A stretch of 64,000 nucleotides of DNA from Streptomyces seoulensis (GTDB taxonomy: Bacteria > Actinomycetota > Actinomycetes > Streptomycetales > Streptomycetaceae): assembly GCF_004328625.1 (NCBI RefSeq), contig NZ_CP032229.1, forward strand, positions 1,426,001-1,490,000, written 5' to 3'. Positions 9,340-18,108 of the stretch are shown in pieces. Every line of letters starts with the position of its first letter. Positions within the stretch are counted from its first letter, which is position 1. A program made the position numbers and the translations under genes. Below the pieces are notes generated by a model. The model did no database searches, was not told where the DNA came from, and saw nothing but the letters and a program-made list of their open reading frames with translations.

Positions 9340-9375
9340 TGAGGGACCCGCACCCCGAAAGGTACGAGTCCCTCA
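9340..9375 (-). terminator. Hairpin downstream of rpsA
   Basis: The arms TGAGGGAC and GTCCCTCA enclose a further partly paired GCACC/GGTAC stretch with a CCGAAA loop. It lies 36 bp after the rpsA stop on the minus strand. There is no U-run, which is common for Streptomyces terminators. Confidence 0.75.
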
Positions 9376-9410
9376 AGCTTGACTACCGGCTAAACCTCAG
9401 CGGTGAGCGT

Positions 9411-10913
9411 TCAGCTCTGGCCGCCCGCCAGCTTCTCACGCAGCGCGGCAAGCGCCTCGTCCGAAGCAAGGGCACCGGAGGTGTCCGCACCCTCGGAGGA
9501 GTACGAGCCGCCGCCACCGGAAGCGGCCGGAGCCGCACCCGCGACGTCGACACCCTCGGCAGCGGCCTTCTCGTCCGCCTCGCGGGACTTGATGACCTGG
9601 GCCTGGTGCTGCTCGAAGCGCTGCTGCGCCTCGGCGTACTGGCCCTCCCACGCCTCGCGCTGGGTCTCGTAGCCCTCGAGCCAGTCGTTGGTCTCGGGGT
9701 CGAAGCCCTCGGGGTAGATGTAGTTGCCCTGGTCGTCGTAGGACGCGGCCATGCCGTACAGGGTCGGGTCGAACTCGACCGAGGCCGGGTCGGCACCGAA
9801 GGCCTCGTTGGCCTGCTTCAGCGAGAGGCTGATGCGGCGACGCTCGAGGTCGATGTCGATGACCTTGACGAAGATCTCGTCGTTGACCTGGACGACCTGC
9901 TCCGGGATCTCCACGTGGCGCTCGGCCAGCTCGGAGATGTGGACCAGACCCTCGATGCCCTCGTCCACGCGGACGAACGCACCGAACGGAACCAGCTTCG
10001 TGACCTTGCCGGGCACGACCTGGCCGATCTGGTGGGTGCGGGCGAACTGCTGCCACGGGTCTTCCTGGGTCGCCTTCAGCGACAGGGAGACGCGCTCGCG
10101 GTCCATGTCCACGTCGAGAACCTCGACGGTGACTTCCTGGCCGACCTCGACAACCTCGGACGGGTGGTCGATGTGCTTCCAGGACAGCTCGGAGACGTGC
10201 ACCAGGCCGTCGACGCCACCCAGGTCCACGAAGGCACCGAAGTTGACGATGGAGGACACGACGCCGGAGCGGACCTGACCCTTCTGGAGGGTCGTGAGGA
10301 ACGTCTGGCGGACCTCGGACTGGGTCTGCTCGAGCCAGGCACGGCGGGACAGGACCACGTTGTTGCGGTTCTTGTCCAGCTCGATGATCTTCGCCTCGAG
10401 CTCCTTGCCCACGTAGGGCTGGAGGTCGCGGACGCGGCGCATCTCGACCAGGGAGGCCGGGAGGAAGCCGCGGAGGCCGATGTCGAGGATGAGACCACCC
10501 TTGACGACCTCGATGACGGTACCGGTGACGATGCCGTCCTCTTCCTTGATCTTCTCGATGGTGCCCCAGGCGCGCTCGTACTGGGCGCGCTTCTTCGAGA
10601 GGATCAGGCGGCCTTCCTTGTCCTCCTTCTGGAGAACCAGGGCCTCGATCTCGTCGCCGACCTTGACGACCTCGTTCGGGTCGACGTCGTGCTTGATCGA
10701 GAGCTCGCGGCTCGGGATGACACCTTCGGTCTTGTAACCGATGTCGAGCAGGACCTCGTCCCGGTCGACCTTCACGATGACGCCGTCGACGATGTCGCCG
10801 TCGTTGAAGTACTTGATCGTCTCGTCGATCGCGGCGAGGAAGGCTTCCTCGTTACCGATGTCGTTGACCGCAACCTGCGGGGTGGTGGCGGTGGTCTCGG
10901 TGCTGCTCGTCAT
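9411..10913 (-). CDS. rpsA: 30S ribosomal protein S1
   Basis: 500 residues with four S1 RNA-binding repeats, roughly residues 38-105, 125-190, 210-280 and 297-365. Each shows the V(D)G-V-(V/T)-x(5)FGAFV pattern; examples are VVSSIVNFGAFVDLGGVDGL and KVTKLVPFGAFVRVDEGIEG. Four repeats plus an acidic, Ser/Ala/Gly-rich tail fits actinobacterial S1, which is shorter than the six-repeat E. coli protein. The ATG at 10913 gives the usual N-terminus MTSSTETTATTP; the longer open frame upstream lies in the leader. Confidence 0.97.
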   Translation of the reverse strand: MTSSTETTATTPQVAVNDIGNEEAFLAAIDETIKYFNDGDIVDGVIVKVDRDEVLLDIGYKTEGVIPSRELSIKHDVDPNEVVKVGDEIEALVLQKEDKEGRLILSKKRAQYERAWGTIEKIKEEDGIVTGTVIEVVKGGLILDIGLRGFLPASLVEMRRVRDLQPYVGKELEAKIIELDKNRNNVVLSRRAWLEQTQSEVRQTFLTTLQKGQVRSGVVSSIVNFGAFVDLGGVDGLVHVSELSWKHIDHPSEVVEVGQEVTVEVLDVDMDRERVSLSLKATQEDPWQQFARTHQIGQVVPGKVTKLVPFGAFVRVDEGIEGLVHISELAERHVEIPEQVVQVNDEIFVKVIDIDLERRRISLSLKQANEAFGADPASVEFDPTLYGMAASYDDQGNYIYPEGFDPETNDWLEGYETQREAWEGQYAEAQQRFEQHQAQVIKSREADEKAAAEGVDVAGAAPAASGGGGSYSSEGADTSGALASDEALAALREKLAGGQS

Positions 10914-11115
10914 GTGGGAAAGGGCTCCGGTACGGACATTGAAGTCGTAGGTACTGCTTACGCCGGGAGCCCGTTTCGCTCTGCAGAAGCCGGACAGCCA
11001 AGGAAGCGCCACTTGAGCACCGGGTGCCCGGTGGCGCCTCGAGAACCGAGGGATACATACAGATGCGAGCGCGACCTGCTACGTCTGAGGTGCGCAGGCC
11101 CGCAGCGCAACTTGT

Positions 11116-11144
11116 AGCATACGGGGGCAGCCGGGCAGGGTCAA
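11116..11144 (-). promoter_or_regulatory. rpsA promoter (HrdB/sigma-70 type) with long leader
   Basis: The gap 10914-11299 (386 bp) holds no gene. On the minus strand it contains TTGACC, exactly 17 bp, then TATGCT, a near-consensus vegetative promoter. Transcription would start near 11109, giving a leader of about 195 nt before the rpsA ATG. The sequence between 11145 and 11299 would serve the divergent methyltransferase gene; I cannot pick out its promoter. Confidence 0.75.
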
Positions 11145-11299
11145 TGCGCGAAGGCGCACACCGCGGACCGAACGCCGCATACCCGGCGGAAGAATCGCCC
11201 AACTGGGCGCGCGTGACCGCGTGATCCCTTCCGTGACACGCGTCCGGCGGGCCGGTTGGACGGAAGAGTACGACGAGGGAGCCGATCATCCAAGAGCCT

Positions 11300-12121
11300 G
11301 TGGGGCACGACCCGGAGGGGTCGGAGGAATCAGAGCCGGAGGCCACCCGCCGTGACGCGGGGGTCGCGGAGAGCAGTCGGGCCAACCGGGGCTGGTGGGA
11401 CCGGAACGCCGACGAGTACCAGGTCGAGCACGGCACCTTCCTCGGTGACGACCGCTTCGTCTGGTGCCCGGAGGGGCTGGACGAGGTGGAGGCCGAGCTG
11501 CTCGGCCCGGCGGAGGAGCTGAAGGGCCGGGACGTGCTGGAGATCGGCGCGGGCGCGGCGCAGTGCGCGCGCTGGCTGGCCGCCCAGGGCGCCCGTCCGG
11601 TCGCGCTCGACCTCTCCCACCGGCAGCTCCAGCACGCGCTGCGCATCGGCTCGGCGTTCCCGCTGGTGTGTGCGGACGCGGGCGCGCTGCCCTTCGCGGA
11701 CGCCTCCTTCGACGTGGTGTGCTCGGCGTACGGGGCGCTGCCCTTCGTGGCCGATCCCCGGCTGGTGCTGCGCGAGGTGCGGCGGGTGCTGCGGCCGGGC
11801 GGCCGGCTGGTGTTCTCGGTGACGCACCCGATCCGCTGGGCCTTCCCGGACGAACCCGGTCCGGAGGGGCTGTCCGTGGCGGCCTCCTACTTCGACCGCA
11901 CTCCCTATGTGGAGCAGGGCGACGACGGGAGCGCCGTCTATGTGGAGCACCACCGCACGATCGGGGACCGGGTGCGGGACATCGTGTCCTCCGGGTTCCG
12001 GCTGGTGGACCTGGTGGAGCCGGAGTGGCCGGCCTGGAACACCTCCGAGTGGGGCGGCTGGTCCCCGCTGCGCGGCAACCTGATCCCCGGTACCGCGATC
12101 TTCGTCTGCGAACGGGACTGA
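11300..12121 (+). CDS. Class I SAM-dependent methyltransferase
   Basis: About 273 residues. Motif I VLEIGAGAAQCARWLAAQGA and VALDLSHRQLQHALR bind SAM; ASFDVVCSAYGALPFVADP and the Arg-rich VLREVRRVLRPGGRLVFSVT are the usual motifs IV-VI. The segment NRGWWDRNADEYQVEHGTFL before the fold is common in Streptomyces homologues of unknown acceptor. The GTG at 11300 is the earliest in-frame start; a near-upstream alternative is possible. It is probably transcribed with hrpB (34-bp gap). Confidence 0.85.
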   Translation: MGHDPEGSEESEPEATRRDAGVAESSRANRGWWDRNADEYQVEHGTFLGDDRFVWCPEGLDEVEAELLGPAEELKGRDVLEIGAGAAQCARWLAAQGARPVALDLSHRQLQHALRIGSAFPLVCADAGALPFADASFDVVCSAYGALPFVADPRLVLREVRRVLRPGGRLVFSVTHPIRWAFPDEPGPEGLSVAASYFDRTPYVEQGDDGSAVYVEHHRTIGDRVRDIVSSGFRLVDLVEPEWPAWNTSEWGGWSPLRGNLIPGTAIFVCERD

Positions 12122-12155
12122 CGGCCCCGGCCTCCCGGCGTACGACACTGGGGGC

Positions 12156-14648
12156 GTGATCCGTGACGACGCCCTCGCCGCGCTGCCCGTGCGCTCCGCC
12201 CTGCCCGACCTGACCGCCGCGCTGGACTCCCGGGGCACCGCCGTGCTGGTGGCGCCGCCCGGTACCGGCAAGACGACGCTCGTGCCGCTGGTGCTGGCCG
12301 GGCTGGCCGACGGGGGTCCGGCGCGGCGGGTCGTGGTGGCCGAGCCCCGCCGGATCGCGGCGCGGGCGGCCGCGCGGCGGATGGCGTGGCTGCTGGGCGA
12401 GAAGCCCGGTGTCAGCGTCGGCCACACCGTTCGCGGCGAACGTGTGGTGGGCCCCCACACCCGCGTGGAGGTCGTGACCACCGGTGTCCTCCTCCAGCGG
12501 CTCCAGCGGGACCAGGAGCTGGCCGGCGTCGACGTGGTGATGCTCGACGAGTGCCACGAACGGCACCTCGACGCGGACACGGCCGCCGCCTTCCTCTGGG
12601 ACGTACGGGGGACCCTGCGGCCCGACCTCCGACTGGTGGCAGCCTCCGCGACCACCGACGCGCAGGGCTGGTCCCGGCTGCTCGGTGATGCGCCGGTGGT
12701 GGAGGCGGCCGGTGCGTCGTACCCCGTGGACGTGGTCTGGGCGCCGCCCGCGCGTCCGGTGCGGCCGCCGCACGGGATGCGGGTGGACCCGGCGCTCCTG
12801 GCGCATGTCGCCTCGGTCGTCCGGCGGGCTCTGGCCGAGCACTCCGGTGACGTGCTGTGTTTCCTGCCCGGTGTGGGGGAGATCGCGCGCGTGGCCGGGC
12901 AGTTGGGCGGACTGGCCGATGTCGACGTGCTCCAGGTGCACGGCCGTGCCCCCGCCGCCGTGCAGGACGCGGTGCTCTCCCCCGGCGCACGGCGCCGGGT
13001 GGTCCTGGCGACCTCGGTGGCCGAGTCCTCCCTCACGGTGCCGGGCGTCCGGGTCGTCGTCGACTCGGGGCTCGCGCGGGAGCCCCGCGTGGACCACGCG
13101 CGCGGCCTGAGCGGCCTGGCGACGGTACGGGCGTCCCGCGCGGCCGGTGCCCAGCGTGCGGGCCGGGCCGGGCGCGAGGCACCCGGTGTGGTCTTCCGCT
13201 GCTGGGACCGCGCCGAGGACACCCGCCTGCCCGCCTTCCCGGCCCCGGAGATCAAGGTCGCCGACCTGACCGCCTTCGCCCTCCAGGCGTCCTGCTGGGG
13301 CGACCCGGACGCCACGGGCCTCGCCCTGCTGGACGCGCCGCCCGCCGGGGCGATGGCGGCGGCCCGCGACGTACTGACGGCCGTCGGCGCCGTCGATCCC
13401 ACCGGCCGGGCCACCCCCCGGGGCACCCGCCTCTCCCGCCTGGGCCTCCACCCCCGCCTCGGCCGGGCCCTGCTCGACTCCCCCGCCTCCGCCGCCGAGA
13501 CGGTCGCCCTCCTCTCGGAGGAGGTACCGCGCGAGTACGGCGACGACCTGGCGGGTGCCCTGCGCCGGGCCCGCCGGGGCGGCGACGCGTACGCGGCGCG
13601 CTGGGCGGCGGAGGTACGGCGACTGCGGGGCGTGGCGCAACCGGACGCGCCCGGTGCCGCCCCTGAGCCCCTCGGCGACGAGGCCGCCGTCGGCCGGGTC
13701 GCCGCGCTCGCCTTCCCTGAGCGGATCGCCCGGCTGGACGGCGGGTCGTACCTGATGGTGTCCGGGAGCCGGGTCGAGGTGACTGAGGGGTCGGCCTTGC
13801 GGGGGGCGCCATGGATCGTCGTGGCCGTCGCGGACCGGCCGGTGGGGAAGGGGCACGGGCGGATGCGTCTCGGGGCCGCCGTGCCGGAGGAGGTCGCCCG
13901 GGCGGCTGCCGCCTCGCTGCTGGATGAGCGGGAGGAGGTGCGCTGGGCCGAGGGGGAGGTCGTGGCGCGGCGGGTCGAGCGGCTGGGGGCCGTGGAGCTG
14001 GCCGTGCGGCCTCTCGCGAAGCCCGAGCCCGGGTTGGTGCGGGCCGCCCTGGTCGACGGGCTGCGGCGGGAGGGGCTGGGGCTGCTGCGGTGGACCGAGC
14101 ACGCTCAACTCCTGCGGCAGCGGCTGGCGTTCCTGCGGGCGCGGCTCGGGGAGCCGTGGCCGGACGTGTCGGAGGAGGCGCTGCTGGCCCGCGTGGACGA
14201 CTGGCTGGAGCCGGAGTTGGGGCGGGCCCGGCGCCGGGCGGACCTGGGGCGGATCGACGCGGGGCAGGCGCTCACGCGGCTGTTGCCGTGGGCGGGCGGG
14301 GAGGCGGCCCGGCTGGACGAGCTGGCGCCGGAGCGGGTCGCCGTACCGAGCGGGTCACGGGTGCGGGTCGACTACACGGACCCCGAACGGCCGGTGCTGG
14401 CCGTGAAGTTGCAGGAGCTGTTCGGGCTGCGGGAGACCCCGGAGGTGGCCGGGGTGCCGCTGCTGGTGCATCTGCTGTCGCCCGCCGGGCGGCCCGCCGC
14501 CGTGACGGCGGACCTCGCCTCGTTCTGGCGGGACGGCTACCGGGCGGTCCGGGCCGAGCTGCGCGGGCGGTACCCGAAGCATCCCTGGCCCGAGGACCCG
14601 GCCACCGCCGAGCCGACCCGTCATACGACGGCCCGGCTCAGGCGGTGA
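12156..14648 (+). CDS. hrpB: ATP-dependent helicase HrpB
   Basis: 830 residues, the family's usual size. This DEAH/DECH-type RNA helicase has Walker A APPGTGKTTLVPLVLAG (about residues 31-47), VVMLDECHERHLDADTAAAF with the DECH box, and ASATTDAQGW as motif III. TSVAESSLTVPGVRVVVDSG and QRAGRAGREAPGVVFRCW are motifs V and VI. The C-terminal HrpB-specific domain includes VRVDYTDPERPVLAVKLQEL. The GTG at 12156 follows GGGGGC. The biological role of HrpB in actinobacteria is not established. Confidence 0.95.
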   Translation: MIRDDALAALPVRSALPDLTAALDSRGTAVLVAPPGTGKTTLVPLVLAGLADGGPARRVVVAEPRRIAARAAARRMAWLLGEKPGVSVGHTVRGERVVGPHTRVEVVTTGVLLQRLQRDQELAGVDVVMLDECHERHLDADTAAAFLWDVRGTLRPDLRLVAASATTDAQGWSRLLGDAPVVEAAGASYPVDVVWAPPARPVRPPHGMRVDPALLAHVASVVRRALAEHSGDVLCFLPGVGEIARVAGQLGGLADVDVLQVHGRAPAAVQDAVLSPGARRRVVLATSVAESSLTVPGVRVVVDSGLAREPRVDHARGLSGLATVRASRAAGAQRAGRAGREAPGVVFRCWDRAEDTRLPAFPAPEIKVADLTAFALQASCWGDPDATGLALLDAPPAGAMAAARDVLTAVGAVDPTGRATPRGTRLSRLGLHPRLGRALLDSPASAAETVALLSEEVPREYGDDLAGALRRARRGGDAYAARWAAEVRRLRGVAQPDAPGAAPEPLGDEAAVGRVAALAFPERIARLDGGSYLMVSGSRVEVTEGSALRGAPWIVVAVADRPVGKGHGRMRLGAAVPEEVARAAAASLLDEREEVRWAEGEVVARRVERLGAVELAVRPLAKPEPGLVRAALVDGLRREGLGLLRWTEHAQLLRQRLAFLRARLGEPWPDVSEEALLARVDDWLEPELGRARRRADLGRIDAGQALTRLLPWAGGEAARLDELAPERVAVPSGSRVRVDYTDPERPVLAVKLQELFGLRETPEVAGVPLLVHLLSPAGRPAAVTADLASFWRDGYRAVRAELRGRYPKHPWPEDPATAEPTRHTTARLRR

Positions 14649-14654
14649 AGGACC

Positions 14655-16415
14655 TCAGGAGCCGGCCGAGGCGCTCGGCGACGGGTCGGCGGAGGCGCTC
14701 GGCGAGGGGCCGGCCGAGGCGGTCGCCAGGACCGAGACCTTCAGCTCGACGGTGACGCTGCCCCCGCCCGGCGTGGTGACGCGGAGCAGGTAGGTGCCGC
14801 TGAAGAGGTCCGCGTACAGCTTGGGCAGCGTGACGACGCCGTCGGCGTCGGTGGTGAGCCCGGTGAGGGTGCGGACGGGCTGTCCGTTCGCGTCCTTGAA
14901 GTAGGGCCCGACGATGTTCGCGCTGGGGTTGGCCGCGGACTTGATCAGGGTGGCGGTGGCGCCGACCTTGGCCGCCGGAGCGCCCTTGTACGTCGCCTTG
15001 ACCTGGACCTGCCCGGCGAACTCGCCGCCCGGGGTGCAGGTCAGCGCGGTGTCGGAGGTGCGGACCAGCTTGTCGGCGGGGCGCGGGGTGACGGTGGCCG
15101 TGTAGCCGACGCCCTTGGCCGCGTGCCCGACGACCGTGCCGGTGACCTTGAAGGTGCCGGCCTGCTCGCCCGCGAGGAGCTGCGGGGCGAGTGCGGTGCC
15201 CTTGGCGTCGGTGGCGATGGTGGCCACCCGCTCGCCGCCGGTGAAGGTGGCGCCGGTGTCTCCGGTGATGGTGAACCGCACCCGGACCTTGGCGACGGAC
15301 TTGCCGTCCTTGGTCACCGCGCGGGCACTGATCCGCCGCTCGAAGGCGTCCCCGGCCGTGGCGGACAGCTCGGTGCCGTCCAGGTCGGGCGAGACGAGGT
15401 GGTCCACCGTGTCGGACGGGGTGGGCGTCCCGGCCGGCGGGGTCGGCTCGGGCGAGGGGCTGCCGGGCTTGCCGGGGTCCGGGCTCGGCTGGGCCGGCTT
15501 GGATGGCTTGCCCGGCTTCGAGGGCTTCGGCGAGACGGTGCCCGGAGTGGCGGGCATGCTGGTGCGCGGGAGGCCGTCGTCGCTGCGGTGGCCGGGGATG
15601 CCGCCGGTGCCGTCCGCGACGGAGTGGGTGCCCTTGCGGTAGTAGTCCACCCAGCTCAGCACGAGGTCGAGGTAGTCGGTGGAGTTGTTGTAGCTCAGGA
15701 TCGCGCTGCGCAGGTCGCGTTCGGTGGAGAGGTCCCAGCCGTTGCGGCACAGGTAGTGGCCCGCGGCGAGGGCGGCGTCGTAGACGTTGTTCGGGTCGGC
15801 CTTGCCGTCGCCGTTGCCGTCGCGGCCCGCCCACGCCCAGGTGGACGGGATGAACTGCATGGGGCCGATGGCCTGGTCGTAGGAGCTGTTGCCGTCGTAG
15901 ACGCCGTGGTCGGTGTCCTTGATGAGGGCGAAGCCGTTGCCGTCGAGCTGGGGGCCGATGATCGGGCTGATCGTGGTGCCGTCGGCCCGCACACGGCCGC
16001 CCCTGGCCTGGCCGGACTCCACCTTGCCGATGGCGGCGAGGAGTTGCCAGGGCAGGTTGCAGCCGGGCTTGGACGTGCGGAGTTCGGCCTCGGCCTTCTG
16101 GTAGGCGTCCAGCACGGTCGCGGGGATGCCCGCCTCGCCCTCGCCCCGCGAGACGGGCGTGCCGTTCGTCGAGGACGGGCTCGGCAGCGGGCTGTTGAGC
16201 GGCGGAAGGTCCGTGTAGTACGGCGAGTTGCCGGTGGCGTTGGCATCCGCCGGCACGTCCGGCACGGGGCTGCTCTGGCCCGCGCTGGTCTGGAGGGTGT
16301 CCGGAGCGCCGGTCGCCCCCGGCGCCTGGGACGCGGAGAGTGCCGCGACCGCCAAGGCGGCCGCCGCGGTCGTCGCCGCTCCCTTGCGCAGCCGCCTGCC
16401 CTTGTGCGCCGCCAT
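14655..16415 (-). CDS. Secreted lytic transglycosylase (MltB/SLT_2-like) with Ig-like C-terminal domains
   Basis: 586 residues. A signal peptide (basic RRLRKG, hydrophobic Ala/Leu core, Ala-Ser-Gln-Ala end) covers about residues 1-36. The catalytic domain (about 95-260) has the Glu in LLAAIGKVESGQARGG, then QAIGPMQFIPSTWAWAGRDG and YDAALAAGHYLCRNGWDLS, as in MltB-type enzymes that cleave peptidoglycan to anhydromuropeptides. A Pro/Lys/Ser-rich linker (about 290-345) leads to two beta-rich Ig/Big-like repeats with a Cys pair, and a PSPSASADPSPSASA tail. The ATG at 16415 follows a GGGAGGGG site. It is convergent with hrpB. Confidence 0.88.
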   Translation of the reverse strand: MAAHKGRRLRKGAATTAAAALAVAALSASQAPGATGAPDTLQTSAGQSSPVPDVPADANATGNSPYYTDLPPLNSPLPSPSSTNGTPVSRGEGEAGIPATVLDAYQKAEAELRTSKPGCNLPWQLLAAIGKVESGQARGGRVRADGTTISPIIGPQLDGNGFALIKDTDHGVYDGNSSYDQAIGPMQFIPSTWAWAGRDGNGDGKADPNNVYDAALAAGHYLCRNGWDLSTERDLRSAILSYNNSTDYLDLVLSWVDYYRKGTHSVADGTGGIPGHRSDDGLPRTSMPATPGTVSPKPSKPGKPSKPAQPSPDPGKPGSPSPEPTPPAGTPTPSDTVDHLVSPDLDGTELSATAGDAFERRISARAVTKDGKSVAKVRVRFTITGDTGATFTGGERVATIATDAKGTALAPQLLAGEQAGTFKVTGTVVGHAAKGVGYTATVTPRPADKLVRTSDTALTCTPGGEFAGQVQVKATYKGAPAAKVGATATLIKSAANPSANIVGPYFKDANGQPVRTLTGLTTDADGVVTLPKLYADLFSGTYLLRVTTPGGGSVTVELKVSVLATASAGPSPSASADPSPSASAGS

Positions 16416-16433
16416 AGAGTGAACCCCTCCCGT

Positions 16434-16450
16434 GGACGCCCTCGGCGTCC
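16434..16450 (-). promoter_or_regulatory. Perfect hairpin just upstream of the lytic transglycosylase ribosome binding site
   Basis: On the minus strand GGACGCC, GAG, GGCGTCC forms a 7-bp stem with a 3-nt loop. It ends about 3 nt before the GGGAGGGG Shine-Dalgarno, so it could stabilise the mRNA 5' end or influence initiation. Cell-wall hydrolase genes of actinobacteria are often under c-di-AMP riboswitches, but I do not see that motif here. Confidence 0.4.
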
Positions 16451-16728
16451 GTCTGCGCCTGTCCCGACTGAAGGTGTGACGGCCGGGCCGGTGCCACGGT
16501 TGCCCGGTGTGCCGCACTGAGGTCTGTGTGGTGGGTCACCTGACCGTGTGCACGACAGATGCGCCCCGGCCGACCCTACGTCAACTCCCCTGTCGCGAGG
16601 GACCCGTGGCACCCGCGTTTTCCGGACTTGGCCGACTCCTGTCGCCCGCCCGGCCGATGAGGGCGCGTCACGCATACTGGGCCCGCGATCACCGGCGCGG
16701 CTCGCGCCGGCCGTTCCGGGAGGACCCG

Positions 16729-17613
16729 TTGCCGTTCACGCTCAGCCATGCCGCCGCCGTACTGCCCGCCGTCCGCCGGGACGGGACCGGGCGGGGGCCG
16801 TTGGTGCCGTCGGTGCTCGTGGCGGGCTCCTTCGCGCCGGACCTGACCTATTACGCGGCCGGGGTGCACCCGGAGGCGATGGAGTACGGGACGTTCACGC
16901 ACTCCTTCACCGGGGTGCTCACCGTGGACGTGCTGCTCTCCTGGGCGCTGGTGGCGCTCTGGCTGCTGGTGCGCGAGCCACTGGTGGCGCTGCTCCCCCG
17001 GCCCTGGCAGCCCAGGCCCGCCGCCCTGCTGCGCTGCGGGGCACCCCGCGCGCGGGTCCGGGCGTCGCTGGCGCCGTGGTGGTACGTCTCGGCGGTGCTG
17101 GGCGGGGTCACGCACGTGGTGTGGGACGCCTTCACCCACCACGACCGCTGGGGCACCGGGCTGGTGCCGGTACTCGCCCGCATGATGGCCGGAATTCCCC
17201 TCTTCCAGTGGCTCCAGTACGGCACCTCGGCGCTGGCCGCCGCCGGGATCGCCGTCTTCCTGGTACGGGCGCTCCGGGCCGCCCCGGCCGGTGATCCGGT
17301 GGGCGTACCCCTGCTCTCCGTACGGGACCGGTGCTGGGCGCTGCCCCTGCTGGTGGGCTGCGCGCTGGGCGCGGCGGTGGTGCGGGCGGTGCGCTGGTGG
17401 GCGTACTGGGGCGCGGTCGCCCGGCCCTGGGAACTGGTGCCCACGGTGTGCTTCGGCGCGGGCTCGGGCCTGCTGCTCGGGGTGGTGCTGTACGCGGGCG
17501 CGGTACGGGTGTGGCGGCCCGTCGGCGCTACGCCCGCTTCCGCGCCGAGCGCCGGGCCGGTGGCACGGGGTGCGACGGTCGGCGCGGGGCGGCGGGAGCG
17601 GGGCGGTCGGTGA
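16729..17613 (+). CDS. DUF4184-family membrane protein
   Basis: 294 residues from a TTG start with GGGAGG 6 bp upstream. The N-terminus PFTLSHAAAVLPAV is the family hallmark, followed by about six hydrophobic spans. Conserved His/Asp positions include THSFTGVLTVDVLLSW and GGVTHVVWDAFTHHDRWG, reminiscent of membrane-bound metal-dependent hydrolase (YdjM-like) relatives. The function is unknown. The last 86 bp overlap an antisense ORF (17528-17938). Confidence 0.8.
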   Translation: MPFTLSHAAAVLPAVRRDGTGRGPLVPSVLVAGSFAPDLTYYAAGVHPEAMEYGTFTHSFTGVLTVDVLLSWALVALWLLVREPLVALLPRPWQPRPAALLRCGAPRARVRASLAPWWYVSAVLGGVTHVVWDAFTHHDRWGTGLVPVLARMMAGIPLFQWLQYGTSALAAAGIAVFLVRALRAAPAGDPVGVPLLSVRDRCWALPLLVGCALGAAVVRAVRWWAYWGAVARPWELVPTVCFGAGSGLLLGVVLYAGAVRVWRPVGATPASAPSAGPVARGATVGAGRRERGGR

Positions 17614-17938
17614 GGGAGGCCACGAACACGGTGAGCGTGTGCCGGGGGCGCGCCTTCGGCAGGTGGGTCAGCAGCAGCGCGAGGTAGCCGCACAGGAGGT
17701 CGGCACAGGCGGGCCGGTCGGGGAGGCGGCGGGTTCCGGCGGCCAGGACCCGGCGGGCGGCGGCGCCGGCCCGGCGGACGCGGGTCAGGGGACGCGCGGG
17801 GCGACGGGCGGCGCTGGCACCGGCCGCGACGACGGGCACGGCCGTCCCGGACGCCTCTGGCGCCGGGCCGGTGTCCGTACGCTCCGTACTGCCGTGCCGC
17901 GGGGCGGGCCTCAGGCGGTGAAGCATGCGTATACCCAT
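17528..17938 (-). CDS. Small hypothetical protein, overlaps DUF4184 gene tail to tail
   Basis: 136 residues from MGIRMLHRLR. It is basic and Arg/Ala/Pro-rich, with one coherent segment, CADLLCGYLALLLTHLPKAR, followed by TLTVFVASLTDRP, that looks like real protein. No family is recognised. Its last 86 bp are antisense to the DUF4184 coding end, so either the overlap is genuine or one 3' end is mis-called. The third-position G/C pattern of the non-overlapping part supports coding only moderately. Confidence 0.45.
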   Translation of the reverse strand: MGIRMLHRLRPAPRHGSTERTDTGPAPEASGTAVPVVAAGASAARRPARPLTRVRRAGAAARRVLAAGTRRLPDRPACADLLCGYLALLLTHLPKARPRHTLTVFVASLTDRPAPAAPRRPSHPVPPARRSARKRA

Positions 17939-17997
17939 GCCCGCAGTCTCGCGGGTGGCGGGCGGGGGCTGCGTTCTGGCGGGGGCCACGTGAGTGA

Positions 17998-18030
17998 AAC
18001 CCCGCGGGGAGGGCGGCTCCGCGCGGGGTT
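17998..18030 (-). terminator. Second, duplicated copy of the polA terminator
   Basis: It is identical to the hairpin at 18067-18099: a 9-bp stem AACCCCGCG/CGCGGGGTT with an inner GGAG/CTCC pairing. It lies downstream of the first terminator in the polA direction, separated from it by the remnant polA codons. Confidence 0.75.
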
Positions 18031-18066
18031 CCGGGTGGCTCAGTGCGCGGCCGACTCCCAGTCGGA

Positions 18067-18099
18067 AACCCCGCGGGGAGGGCGGCTCCGCGCGGGGTT
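18067..18099 (-). terminator. polA terminator hairpin, proximal copy
   Basis: The stem AACCCCGCG/CGCGGGGTT encloses a further GGAG/CTCC pairing. It starts 10 bp after the polA stop on the minus strand and is followed by a short T-rich end (GTTTC). Confidence 0.8.
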
Positions 18100-18108
18100 C
18101 CGGGTGGC

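Noticed and set aside
16416..16560. c-di-AMP (ydaO) riboswitch upstream of the lytic transglycosylase
   Set aside because: Common for actinobacterial cell-wall hydrolase genes, but the conserved ydaO core sequences are not recognisable here.
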